This document shows, piece by piece, positions 54,706 to 63,484 of a stretch of DNA of 64,000 nucleotides; the stretch's first letter is position 1, and every line of letters starts with the position of its first letter. The stretch is from JAWPMT01 sp965227935 (GTDB lineage: Bacteria; Bacteroidota; Bacteroidia; Cytophagales; Cyclobacteriaceae): positions 2,294,001-2,358,000 of the forward strand of contig CBDDGS010000019.1 of the NCBI GenBank assembly GCA_965227935.1, given 5' to 3'. The position numbers and the translations under genes were made by a program. The notes beneath the pieces were generated by a model. The model was not told the DNA's origin. It saw nothing but the letters and a program-made list of their open reading frames with translations, and ran no database searches.

Positions 54706-54782
54706 CTAGCCCGGATAGCAGCGGTATCCCGCAAGGGCTGCTGCGCTGGGTAAAGCGGCGAGGATACAAGCGTATAGCCGGC
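54706..54782 (+). repeat. Flavo-1-like structured intergenic repeat, copy 2
   Basis: The 5' part 54706-54729 is identical to 24222-24245. The 3' part GGATACAAGCGTATAGCCGGC (key GGATAC and GCCGG) pairs with it: GTATCC with GGATAC, CCGG with CCGG. The best complete copy in the window. Confidence 0.7.
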
Positions 54783-54831
54783 ACGGACCTCTCCACAGCG
54801 CTCTCCCTGTGCTGCTCCCCTCCAGTCACTA

Positions 54832-56136
54832 TTAAGCACCTGTCAGATTCCACTTCTCGCGAGGTGTTCTGCTCAGCAGCTCATTGGCTTCGCTATCACC
54901 CTTGAACTTCTCCTTCTTGCTGTTCCACTCGAGCGGACGACCCAGTCTCCAGGAAATCAGCCCCAGATGCATGGGCAATGTCATTTCGCGCGCATAAATC
55001 AGGTGCGACTCCGATACCTCCCGGGACTTCACACTGTCGACAAAGTTCTGCTGATGTCCCGGCGAGCGCTTGACTGTCTCTGGCAGGTCCGACATGTCCT
55101 CCACCTTGCCATCTATCCGCACCTCCATGGTACTGTAGTCGCAAATCAAGGTACCCTTGTCCCCCACAAAGTAAGCTCCAATACCTCGCTCAGCTGCTCC
55201 CGGCACATCGGGAGGCTCGGAGGTCCACAGGACTTTCAGCCCCTCAAACTCATAATCAATATCTATCCACTTCGGTGTGTCCAGGACGCCATCGGCCACC
55301 TCTCCGCGAGCGCTAACCGATGTAAGGCCCTTGGGTTCCACCGCCCAAAATGCGATGTCGGCGATGTGGCACCAGAAATCGGCAAAGACGCCACCTGAAT
55401 AGTCGAGGAAGTAGCGATAGTTGAAGTGGCACCGCTCGGGCATGTACTCGCGCTCAGGTGCGGGCCCCTGCCACATGTCCCAGTCCAGGGTGCTTGGCAC
55501 CTTTTGGGGCTGTGGATTGCCAAGATCGGGAGGAGCGCCGGTTTTCCAAAGCCGAACTGTATGTACGTTGCCGATCGCCCCGGAGCGGATGATCTCCACC
55601 ACCCGGTGATAATTGTCCCCGGCATGGATCTGCGTCCCCAACTGAAAGACGCGCTTGTTTTTTCGCATGCTCTTGAGCATCATCTGTCCTTCGGCCACAT
55701 CGTAAGACAAGGGCTTCTCCCCATAGACGTCCTTGCCGGCATCAAAGGCCAGTGTGGCAATCTGCGCATGCCAATGGTCGGGAGTGGCGCAGGTGATTGC
55801 GTCGATGTCATCGCGCTCAAGCACCCGTCGAAAATCTTTGTAGGTATCGACGGTAACACCTGGCTGCAATTCTTCTCGGGTAGTTCTCAGGCTCTTTTGA
55901 AGATGCGTCTGATCCACGTCACAGAGCGCAACGATCTCCACGTCAGGCAATCCGGCAAACCACCGCATGTGGGCATTGCCCATGCCTCCTACTCCAATAT
56001 GAGCCACGCGCAGCCTATCACTGGGAGCAACTCTGCCGTACAGGGACGGGAGTATTGTGAAGCCCAGTGCTGCGGCTCCACCTTGCTTCAGAAAGCGACG
56101 GCGACTGGCGGATGTACTTTTGATCATCTCAGACAT
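54832..56136 (-). CDS. Gfo/Idh/MocA family oxidoreductase, Tat-exported
   Basis: 434 residues. ASRRRFLKQGGAAALGFTI is a twin-arginine signal. The NAD-binding loop is VAHIGVGGMGNAHMRWF (near residue 45), followed by TCATPDHWHAQIA and EKPLSYDVAEG. The C-terminal domain has DYSGGVFADFWCHIADIAFW, typical of the family. It is third in a minus-strand unit after two DUF1080 genes, 11 bases from the nearer. DUF1080 enzymes act on 3-keto-glycosides in recent work, and such oxidoreductases make the keto sugar, so the three genes plausibly form a glycoside 3-oxidation and cleavage pathway in the periplasm. Confidence 0.94.
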   Translation of the reverse strand: MSEMIKSTSASRRRFLKQGGAAALGFTILPSLYGRVAPSDRLRVAHIGVGGMGNAHMRWFAGLPDVEIVALCDVDQTHLQKSLRTTREELQPGVTVDTYKDFRRVLERDDIDAITCATPDHWHAQIATLAFDAGKDVYGEKPLSYDVAEGQMMLKSMRKNKRVFQLGTQIHAGDNYHRVVEIIRSGAIGNVHTVRLWKTGAPPDLGNPQPQKVPSTLDWDMWQGPAPEREYMPERCHFNYRYFLDYSGGVFADFWCHIADIAFWAVEPKGLTSVSARGEVADGVLDTPKWIDIDYEFEGLKVLWTSEPPDVPGAAERGIGAYFVGDKGTLICDYSTMEVRIDGKVEDMSDLPETVKRSPGHQQNFVDSVKSREVSESHLIYAREMTLPMHLGLISWRLGRPLEWNSKKEKFKGDSEANELLSRTPREKWNLTGA

Positions 56137-56147
56137 GGCGTAGGGTT

Positions 56148-56849
56148 TTAAAGTTCTTGAATACGAATGTTGCGAAAGCGGACGACATCTCCATGGCCGC
56201 AGAAAGCAATATGACCGCTGGTCTTCTGCAGTCCGGGATGGTCCCGACCGTCGAGGGTCCCATCTTTGGTGACCTCATCGAGGTCCGCATCGACAATAAC
56301 ATTGCCATTGAGGGTCACTTTGATCTTGTTGCCTTCGACCCGGACTTCCTCTTCATTCCACTCGCCGACTGGCTTGAGAAAGCCTGTCCTGGCCGCCACC
56401 ATGCCATATATGGAGCCATGCTTTTGGTAGGGCTTGATCTCGGCGTACTTCTCGTGGGTGTGGTCGAGGATCTGTATTTCCTTGCCCAGATACGCCGCAT
56501 CTCCCTCCGGTGGGGTGTGTATCCCAAGGCCGTTGTTGGCACCGGGAGTTAGCTGGAATTCGAACTGAAAGATGAAGCTGCCATATTCCTTTTCGGTGTA
56601 GAGGTTACCTCCACTACCCCCGCCTTCGGGCCGGATGACGATCATGCCGTCTTCGACGACGTAGGAGTCTTTGTTGCCCAACCAGCCGTCGAGGTTTTCA
56701 CCATTGAAAAGTACCTGGAAGCCATCTGCGGGAGAGGCGGTGCTTTCTTCTGCGGAAGCACTGCCCGCTGACGATCCTCCCTCCGGCGAACAGGCGACGA
56801 GTACCATTGCGGCCATGCTTATAGCCAGAAATTGATGGATGCTTCTCAT
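56148..56849 (-). CDS. DUF1080 (3-keto-disaccharide hydrolase) lipoprotein
   Basis: 233 residues. The signal ends in a lipobox, MVLVACSPEGG (Cys near 20). The DUF1080 beta-jellyroll starts at FQVLFNGENLDGWLG and holds GANNGLGIHTP and AYLGKEIQILDHTHEKY, with the end GHIAFCGHGDVVRFRNIRIQ. The family is concanavalin-like and members have been reported to cleave 3-keto-glycosides. Its ATG overlaps the stop of the second DUF1080 gene. A Ser/Glu-rich linker follows the lipid anchor. Confidence 0.92.
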   Translation of the reverse strand: MRSIHQFLAISMAAMVLVACSPEGGSSAGSASAEESTASPADGFQVLFNGENLDGWLGNKDSYVVEDGMIVIRPEGGGSGGNLYTEKEYGSFIFQFEFQLTPGANNGLGIHTPPEGDAAYLGKEIQILDHTHEKYAEIKPYQKHGSIYGMVAARTGFLKPVGEWNEEEVRVEGNKIKVTLNGNVIVDADLDEVTKDGTLDGRDHPGLQKTSGHIAFCGHGDVVRFRNIRIQEL

Positions 56850-57439
56850 AATGGTGTCACTTTAAGGTTTCTCCACTTCACTCTGATGCCCCCACCGTCG
56901 TGGATCTGCAGGGCGATGGACCCTTTGCCTTCTCCAATCTTCTCATCGTCGATCTCGACCATCTGGGTGCCGTTGAGCCATGTCGTGATTTTCGACCCAT
57001 CGGCTCGGATCTTCATCGTGTTCCACTTGCCCATCTTGAGGGCTTTGTCTTTCTCGGGATCCGGCTGGATCAACCAGCCGCGCCCATAGGACTCATAGAT
57101 CCCTCCACTGTTGCTGCCGGGAGGTGCGACCTCTACCTGCCAGCCGGCGATCTTGGTGCCCTCAATGGTCGATCGGAAGAAGATGCCACTATTGCCATTG
57201 GCTTCCTGCTTGAAGTCCACGGTCAATTCGAAGTTGTCATAAAACTCGTCGGTGGCCAGGTAACCATAGCCCTTGTCGGGGCCGCTTTCGCAGACTAGCA
57301 GACCTTTTTCTACGAACCATTTCTCGGTCCCGTAGATGGTCCAGCCGTCCAGGTTTTCGCCATTGAAGAGATTGATCGTTTGTTGATCAGAAGTGGCTGT
57401 GGCCAGAAGGAGAGCCAGCAGCAGAGGATAGGCATTCAT
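56846..57439 (-). CDS. DUF1080 (3-keto-disaccharide hydrolase) secreted protein
   Basis: 197 residues from the ATG at 57439 (MNAYPLLLALLLATATS), which begins a signal peptide; the longer frame does not. INLFNGENLDGWTIYG, GNSGIFFRSTIEGTKIAGWQVEVA and GSIALQIHDGGGIRVKWRNLKV match DUF1080. It resembles the lipoprotein encoded next but lacks a lipobox, so the pair would be one soluble and one anchored. First gene of the DUF1080-DUF1080-Gfo/Idh unit. Confidence 0.92.
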   Translation of the reverse strand: MNAYPLLLALLLATATSDQQTINLFNGENLDGWTIYGTEKWFVEKGLLVCESGPDKGYGYLATDEFYDNFELTVDFKQEANGNSGIFFRSTIEGTKIAGWQVEVAPPGSNSGGIYESYGRGWLIQPDPEKDKALKMGKWNTMKIRADGSKITTWLNGTQMVEIDDEKIGEGKGSIALQIHDGGGIRVKWRNLKVTPL

Positions 57440-57528
57440 ATCGGAGTTCGGGTTTACAGTTTCTCCGAAGATATAGCATTTTTTGGAGCTCGGACTTATT
57501 CCCAAACTCAGCCCGGGATGGAGGCAAA

Positions 57529-57741
57529 TTAAGCTTCTACGAGTTCGCGATCCTCGACAGGCAGGGTGACGCCGGGAGGTAGGTCCAGCTCAGGAACATC
57601 GTTGAGTGTCAATCCACCATCTGAATCGTCAGAATCTCGCTTGGGTGGACGTTTCCTGGGCTGTTGGGGTTTGGTGAAGAATCGAAAGATGAGAAACCAC
57701 ACCACCAGATCAATCATGAGAAAAACCAGAAAATACAACAT
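57529..57741 (-). CDS. Small single-helix membrane protein
   Basis: 70 residues: an N-terminal helix (MLYFLVFLMIDLVVWFLIFRFF), a basic Pro/Lys patch (KPQQPRKRPPKRDSDD) and an acidic tail (PELDLPPGVTLPVEDRE). The layout and codon use look like a real gene. Unknown family. It lies between the DUF1080 unit and the 57809 gene on the same strand, but gaps of 67 and 89 bases leave the operon question open. Confidence 0.65.
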   Translation of the reverse strand: MLYFLVFLMIDLVVWFLIFRFFTKPQQPRKRPPKRDSDDSDGGLTLNDVPELDLPPGVTLPVEDRELVEA

Positions 57742-57808
57742 ACCTCAATCTTTGTCAGAAAACTTACTGATCGCAAAAATGGTTGTATCCAACTACTAAT
57801 TTCTTCTA

Positions 57809-58672
57809 TCAAAAATAACGGACGTAGCCCACATAAGGGAAGGTGGGAATTCCCACGTCTTCAAATAACTCCGGACTGACGATGAGCCCCACGTCGAAAG
57901 AGCTGCGCCTGGTCAGAAATCGCAAGCCCTGAATACTGAAGAAAAGGTCCTGGGAGCCATCACTCAAGAGGTAATTCTCACTCATCAAACTCACCGAGTT
58001 ACTGACACGGTGCATCCCACTTAGAGTAAAGGTTGGAAAGCCCTCTCCATCGCTCCAACCATAACCAATTCCGAGGGTAATATTGCTATCCGAGCTGCCA
58101 TATGTGTAGACGCCGTACGTCAGCGTAAATGCTCCTTCCCCTGCCAAACCGGCCACAAGCGCGCCTGCGCCTACGTGACTCTTGTCGTCGACCTTGAAGC
58201 CCACTTTCGGCGTCAGGAACCAGATGGGCGATCCGGCGAACGTCGAGATCAGTTCCAGACCGCCGCCAATCGAGACATTGTCCGTCACACCAACATTGAC
58301 AAAGTTGAGCGAAAGCATGGTGTTTTGATAATAGCCCTCTCCTTTCCTCAATGGTATGGCTGAAGGAGCAAAAAAGTATCGCGTCTCGTTGGGGTTTTGG
58401 AAGACGTACAAGCTATTGGGATCGTACTCCGAGATCTGCTTGACATTCTGCATGATGAGCCTGATTTCGCCATTTGTAGTTACCAACACAAGGGCCCTAC
58501 CTGATAATCCCTGGTAAACTCCCCTAAACTCCTCTCCATTATGCATCTCTACCTCGATGGTCTGTCCCATCGTGAGACTATCAACCGCAATCTGCGCCGA
58601 TGATTCCACCTGCCAGGTCCCGAGGAATAATGCCAGGGTTGCTATGATTAAGGATTTTCGGGTAAGTGCCAT
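57809..58672 (-). CDS. Exported protein with Sm-like start and beta-barrel-like end
   Basis: 287 residues with a signal peptide (to about residue 27, ESSAQ). Residues 35-80 (QTIEVEMHNGEEFRGVYQGLSGRALVLVTTNGEIRLI, key parts GEEFRGVYQG and GEIRLI) look like an Sm/LSm-type small barrel. Residues 110-287 are alternating strands rich in Gly and aromatics and end in YVGYVRYF, as in outer-membrane barrels. I do not know the family. Confidence 0.75.
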   Translation of the reverse strand: MALTRKSLIIATLALFLGTWQVESSAQIAVDSLTMGQTIEVEMHNGEEFRGVYQGLSGRALVLVTTNGEIRLIMQNVKQISEYDPNSLYVFQNPNETRYFFAPSAIPLRKGEGYYQNTMLSLNFVNVGVTDNVSIGGGLELISTFAGSPIWFLTPKVGFKVDDKSHVGAGALVAGLAGEGAFTLTYGVYTYGSSDSNITLGIGYGWSDGEGFPTFTLSGMHRVSNSVSLMSENYLLSDGSQDLFFSIQGLRFLTRRSSFDVGLIVSPELFEDVGIPTFPYVGYVRYF

Positions 58673-58888
58673 GGTCCTAAGTATTAAAAAGTCCCTCTAC
58701 TAATATTTATAACGGGGAAAGTGGTCCAAAAAATTGGCGGTGGATAATCGATTATCGCAACAGTCGGGGCGCCTTTGGCGAAAAGCAGGAAAGCCATCGA
58801 CATCTGACTCTCTTCGGAGAGATCAATCACTTGCTCTTGCATCCTCTATGTCCGGCAATGCCTTAATTTTACCTCCGGTATTGCATCG

Positions 58889-59905
58889 ATGATCAGGATC
58901 AAACCCATAGAACTACTCGTCTCGTCCGCCCCGACTCTGGATGTTCGGTCACCAAAGGAATATGCTCAGGGACATATCCCCTCAGCTCTTTCCCTACCCG
59001 TTTTTTCTGACGAAGAGCGGGCCAAAGTAGGCATCTGTTACAAACATGAGGGACAGCAAGCCGCCATCAAGCTGGGTCTGGATATCGTCGGTCCAAAAAT
59101 GAGATCATTCATAGAGGGAGCCGAGGCTTTCGGCAGCAAAGACCTCAACCTGTACTGCTGGCGCGGTGGTATGCGATCGGAGAGTATGGCTTGGCTCCTC
59201 GAGCGATACGGGTTCAATGTGCAACTTGTGGAAGGGGGCTACAAGGCCTTTCGGCAGCAAATCATCCACTACTTCCAGCAGCCGTTACCGGTCTATGTTT
59301 TGACGGGTTACACAGGCAGTGGCAAAACCAAGGTATTGCACTGCATGGCCTCGCGAGGTGTACAAGTCATCGATTTGGAAGGATTGGCCAATCACCAGGG
59401 CTCGAGTTTCGGCAATCAACTCTCCAACCACCAACCCTCCACTGAGCAATTTCAGAACGATCTGTTCATGGCCTTTTTCCGCCTGGACCAAAACAAGCCG
59501 ATCTGGGTTGAAGACGAGTCTATCTGTATTGGACAGGTGAGTCTACCGGAGAATTTGTTTGACCGTATGAGTATCGCACCGCATTATGTGCTGGACATGC
59601 CTAGGAGGCGCCGTATTGACCACCTCCTGGTCGATTATGGGAAGATCAGCACTGAAAAGCTGAGCAGTGCCACGCAGGCCATCAGAAAGAAGTTGGGCCA
59701 TCAGGAGACGGAACTGGCCCTCGCGCATTTAGAGCAAGGCCAACTTCGCGAGGCAGCGGACATCATCCTCACCTACTACGACCGGCAGTACCACAAGGCA
59801 TTGGAGCGCAAGGAGCGGAAGATCATGGGTACCATCGAAGGTGCCGACAAGCACTTCGATCAAATCGCCAGCGAGATTATTGAAACAGCATGTCAATTAA
59901 ACTAA
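58889..59905 (+). CDS. mnmH: tRNA 2-selenouridine synthase
   Basis: 338 residues (older names selU, ybbB). An N-terminal rhodanese domain holds LDVRSPKEYAQGHIPSALSLP and the active cysteine in YCWRGGMRSESMAW (near residue 90). A P-loop GYTGSGKT (near residue 140) starts the C-terminal domain. The enzyme replaces sulfur by selenium in 2-thiouridine at the wobble position of tRNA for Lys, Glu and Gln, using selenophosphate from SelD. It overlaps selD by 16 bases, which secures the link. Length is close to the usual 350-370. Confidence 0.96.
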   Translation: MIRIKPIELLVSSAPTLDVRSPKEYAQGHIPSALSLPVFSDEERAKVGICYKHEGQQAAIKLGLDIVGPKMRSFIEGAEAFGSKDLNLYCWRGGMRSESMAWLLERYGFNVQLVEGGYKAFRQQIIHYFQQPLPVYVLTGYTGSGKTKVLHCMASRGVQVIDLEGLANHQGSSFGNQLSNHQPSTEQFQNDLFMAFFRLDQNKPIWVEDESICIGQVSLPENLFDRMSIAPHYVLDMPRRRRIDHLLVDYGKISTEKLSSATQAIRKKLGHQETELALAHLEQGQLREAADIILTYYDRQYHKALERKERKIMGTIEGADKHFDQIASEIIETACQLN

Positions 59906-60915
59906 CAGCGTACAGCCATGGTGCAGGATGCGGATGCAAGCTATCCCCTGCTGTACTTCAGGAGATCTTATCCGGCAGCGAGAACCGTGAGTTTGAGAGT
60001 CTCCTGGTCGGCAATGAGCATAGTGATGATGCGGCCGTCTACCAACTTAACGACGACACGTCCATCATCAGCACAACGGACTTTTTCATGCCCATAGTTG
60101 ATGACCCGACGGACTTTGGGGCCATTGCTGCCACCAACGCCATCAGTGATATCTATGCGATGGGAGGCACCCCCATGATGGCCATAGCCATACTGGGTTG
60201 GCCGATAGACAAGCTTCCGCCTGCAGTGGCCCGAGAAGTGTTGCAAGGTGCACGGGAAGTCTGCCATAACATCAACATCCCTCTTGCCGGAGGACACAGC
60301 ATCGATGCGCCGGAGCCCATCTTTGGTCTTGCGGTAACGGGACAGATAAAAACCGGCATCATCAAGAAAAACAGCGCAGCCCGTGAGGGCGATCTCCTGT
60401 ACCTCTCCAAACCCCTCGGTGTCGGCCTTGTAACGACAGCACAAAAGAAGGGCCTGGCCACAGAAGAAGACCTGGCGGAAGCGAGAGCTTCGATGCTGAA
60501 GGTCAACGATCTTGGTGCTATCGTTGCGGAGATGTCCGGCGTCCACGCAGTCACAGATGTTACGGGCTTTGGGCTCGCCGGTCACTTAATAGAGGTCGCC
60601 AAAGCCAGCGGATGCTCAGCAGAAGTCCGGGTATCAGATATTCCCCGTTTTGGTTTTGTAGAAAAATACCTGGCGGCCAACATGTCTCCGGGAGGCACTC
60701 ACCGCAATTGGCAGAGCTACGGCTATCGCGTCAACCTCAATGGCTCAGACGATTACCGGCTGATAGCAGACCCTCAAACCAGTGGTGGATTGCTGATCAC
60801 CGTCAACCCGGACCATCGGGATGCATTTGAAGAGGCCGTGCAAAAACTAGGCTACCCCCTCCGACCTTTTGGTCAAATGAGAGGGCAGCAAAAATTTGCT
60901 TTGACCGTACGCTAG
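59890..60915 (+). CDS. selD: Selenide, water dikinase
   Basis: 341 residues. The N-terminus YSHGAGCGCKLSP has Cys14 and Lys17, matching the catalytic Cys17 and Lys20 of E. coli SelD, so this is the cysteine and not the selenocysteine form. SDDAAVYQLNDDTSIISTTDFF and GGHSIDAPEPIFGLAVTG complete the active site. It makes selenophosphate from ATP and selenide. With mnmH directly upstream and no selA, selB or selC in the window, the local use of selenium is for tRNA. It converges with the permease gene with a six-base gap. Confidence 0.97.
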   Translation: MSIKLTAYSHGAGCGCKLSPAVLQEILSGSENREFESLLVGNEHSDDAAVYQLNDDTSIISTTDFFMPIVDDPTDFGAIAATNAISDIYAMGGTPMMAIAILGWPIDKLPPAVAREVLQGAREVCHNINIPLAGGHSIDAPEPIFGLAVTGQIKTGIIKKNSAAREGDLLYLSKPLGVGLVTTAQKKGLATEEDLAEARASMLKVNDLGAIVAEMSGVHAVTDVTGFGLAGHLIEVAKASGCSAEVRVSDIPRFGFVEKYLAANMSPGGTHRNWQSYGYRVNLNGSDDYRLIADPQTSGGLLITVNPDHRDAFEEAVQKLGYPLRPFGQMRGQQKFALTVR

Positions 60916-60921
60916 GTCCGG

Positions 60922-63306
60922 TTATTCGTCGCGGAGAGACTTCACCGGATTCGCTCTTGCAGCTCCTAAAATGGTACTACTGGTCGTCATCAGGCCTACA
61001 ATGACGAGCGTCAGGCCCCCAACAAAAACGGGTACCATGCCAACGCCAATGTGGTAGGAATAGATCTTATCCAGGAGTATTGAGCAAATGAAGTAACCAC
61101 CGACTCCCCCAACGATCGCGGCCACCGCGAGGATTACTGAAAACTCACGGCTGAGAATCCCAACAATGTGCTGGATCGATCCACCCAATGCCTTCCGAAT
61201 GCCGATTTCCTTCGTTCTCTTCTCCACATTGAGGGAAGCAAGTGCATAAATGCCAGCTGCAGACAACAAGCCGCCGAGAATGGTTAGGAATACGAAGATC
61301 TTTTTTAGGTTTCGACTCATCCGGCGCATCCCTCCAAGGGTGATGTCCTCCTGAAGACGGCTACTGAAAGGTCGATTGGCAAACTCTTCTTTCCAAATCT
61401 CCTCAACTTCATCCTGCAATTGCAACAGCTTACCTGCGGACGTGGCCTTCACAAGCATCATTTGATACTCTTTAGGTTTTGACCCATAATAGACGAATGG
61501 CTCCGGATCCTTGGACCTGTACAGATTGTCGATATGATTCTCCACTACCCCCACAATCCGCTTTCGCTCTCCTCTGACCATGACCACCTGATCGATTGGA
61601 TCCTCGAGCTCAGCCACGCCTACGAAGGCCTGGTTGACGACCATGGCTACTGTATTGTCATTGGCCCGCTCCATATCGAGGAGGCGTCCCGAGATCAAAT
61701 TAAGACCCATTACCTGAAAGAAGTTCTCGCCGATTTCGATGTTCTGGACCTGGTAGTCAACCGTGTCTATGGTAACAGGGAAAGGATAACTATTGAATCC
61801 GAGCCCATGATGGGTAATGGCTGTCGCCCTCACAAACGGGTGACTCTCCAGTCGATTTTTCATGACCTCATAGTCGTTGGAACTACGGATGCCGACCGTC
61901 ATCACGTCCGCCATATCGAAGCCATACTCGACCTGCTCCTGAAACTTCGCGTTTTGGATGAAGACTATCCCATTGATCAAAACGATCACCGAGATTGTGA
62001 ACTGCAACCCCACGAGTGTTCTCGTGAAGAAATTTGTGCCCTTCACACGGACCCGACCTTTTAGTAATGTCACCGGCTGGTGCCCGCTCTGTGACATGGC
62101 AGGATAGAGTCCCGCCAGCAGTGCAGTCACAAAAACGAGCATTAGCAAAGTGAATACGAGGTTCAAACCATTTAGGTCTCTCAAACCATATGACAGACCC
62201 CACATATCTGTAAACTCGTCTACGATGATGTTGGACATAGCGGCACCAGCAATGAGTGCCAGACAAATGGTGATGAACATCTCAAAAAGAAACTGGCCAA
62301 CTATGTGCCAACGACTGGCTCCGATGACCTTCCTCACACCGACCTCCTTAAGCCGTCGGGCAACCATCGCGAAAGAGGTATTGGCCAGATTAAAACAGGC
62401 CACCAACAGGATCATAAATGCCATGGCTGAGAAGATGACAAGCGGGTATATGCTGATCCTGATATTGGTCACCGTATGGGTGACATGGTCTTCCGTAATG
62501 TTCGTTTTGAATGGCAGCAACTCATAGGATGTCACCATCATGTCCTGACGCTTCTCATTGCGAAGGTCCACGTAAGGCTGCAATTGCCCATTGATTGTCG
62601 AGGCATTTTCCGGGTTTTCCAGCTGCACATATAGCGCGACATCTCGCCAGTCACCCCAGGAATTACTGGTAAGTCCGTAAGTATCCTGGAAGTGCTCTAT
62701 CCGAACCATAAGGCCAAAGCCCAGAGAACTATTGAGTGGCAGATCCTTCACCACAGCTCCTACCACCAGGTTTTCGATGTGTTCGTTGGCGAAGTTGAAA
62801 TTGAGGATCTTGCCCACGGCCGGCTCATCGTCAAAATATCTTTCAGCAGTGCGCTGTGAAATGATGACACTATTGAGTTGCTCAAAGGATGTCAGGGAAC
62901 CCTCTAGCACTTCGTAATGAAAGAGTTCGAAATACGTAGGATCCGCCACGGCGATCCCCTCGTCAAACGATTTGTCTCCATATCGTACGAAGCCACCATC
63001 GTATCCGAACCTGGTGACATTGCTTATACCGCTCAGATCGTTGGCCATTTCCGGACCAAGGGTGACGGGTGTCACCAGGTGAGTGGCTTGTGTTCCGTCC
63101 TTGTAGGTCACGTCAGTATGCACCATGAAGATATCCTCCACCTCATCGGCACTAAAGGCTGCATCAAATTCTACATTGAAAGCCACTAACAGATAGGCGG
63201 TGATACAACAGGCCATCGAGATGCCAAGGCCCAGGGTGTTGATGATTACGTAACTCTTGTTTCTGATCAGGTTTCTGATCGCAATTTTCAGGAAGTTCTT
63301 GACCAT
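60922..63306 (-). CDS. FtsX/MacB-type ABC transporter permease
   Basis: 794 residues in a two-fold layout. An N-terminal helix (KSYVIINTLGLGISMACCITAYLL; key residues NTLGLxISMAC) precedes a MacB periplasmic domain, then three helices, then a second periplasmic domain and three helices, ending in AANPVKSLRDE. The motif KEVGVRKVIGAS and its copy KEIGIRKALGGS mark the two FtsX domains. Such proteins work with a separate ATPase in export or in signalling; none is adjacent. They occur in many paralogs in Bacteroidota. Confidence 0.93.
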   Translation of the reverse strand: MVKNFLKIAIRNLIRNKSYVIINTLGLGISMACCITAYLLVAFNVEFDAAFSADEVEDIFMVHTDVTYKDGTQATHLVTPVTLGPEMANDLSGISNVTRFGYDGGFVRYGDKSFDEGIAVADPTYFELFHYEVLEGSLTSFEQLNSVIISQRTAERYFDDEPAVGKILNFNFANEHIENLVVGAVVKDLPLNSSLGFGLMVRIEHFQDTYGLTSNSWGDWRDVALYVQLENPENASTINGQLQPYVDLRNEKRQDMMVTSYELLPFKTNITEDHVTHTVTNIRISIYPLVIFSAMAFMILLVACFNLANTSFAMVARRLKEVGVRKVIGASRWHIVGQFLFEMFITICLALIAGAAMSNIIVDEFTDMWGLSYGLRDLNGLNLVFTLLMLVFVTALLAGLYPAMSQSGHQPVTLLKGRVRVKGTNFFTRTLVGLQFTISVIVLINGIVFIQNAKFQEQVEYGFDMADVMTVGIRSSNDYEVMKNRLESHPFVRATAITHHGLGFNSYPFPVTIDTVDYQVQNIEIGENFFQVMGLNLISGRLLDMERANDNTVAMVVNQAFVGVAELEDPIDQVVMVRGERKRIVGVVENHIDNLYRSKDPEPFVYYGSKPKEYQMMLVKATSAGKLLQLQDEVEEIWKEEFANRPFSSRLQEDITLGGMRRMSRNLKKIFVFLTILGGLLSAAGIYALASLNVEKRTKEIGIRKALGGSIQHIVGILSREFSVILAVAAIVGGVGGYFICSILLDKIYSYHIGVGMVPVFVGGLTLVIVGLMTTSSTILGAARANPVKSLRDE

Positions 63307-63484
63307 TACTATTGTCTTTACTCCGCAAGTATACCACCATGGGTATTTCCCAATTTCACGCCTTTGTCAAGGGTTGTCATAAGTTGTCATCGACGCAGTC
63401 TACGGAGAAAGGTGGCAACCGATGGAAACAAAATTCGCTGATGTGACTTACTATATTATCCGTTGAAAATCTACCTTTACTCTT

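Larger units (their letters stand above)
54347..54831. other. Intergenic stretch
   Basis: 485 bases without a credible gene. It holds a minus-strand terminator (54502-54531) and one structured repeat (54706-54782), both past the stop of the Gfo/Idh/MocA gene. Confidence 0.6.

Noticed and set aside
54608..54905. Small open frames on both strands near the structured repeat
   Set aside because: They overlap the repeat and have no credible start or protein features.
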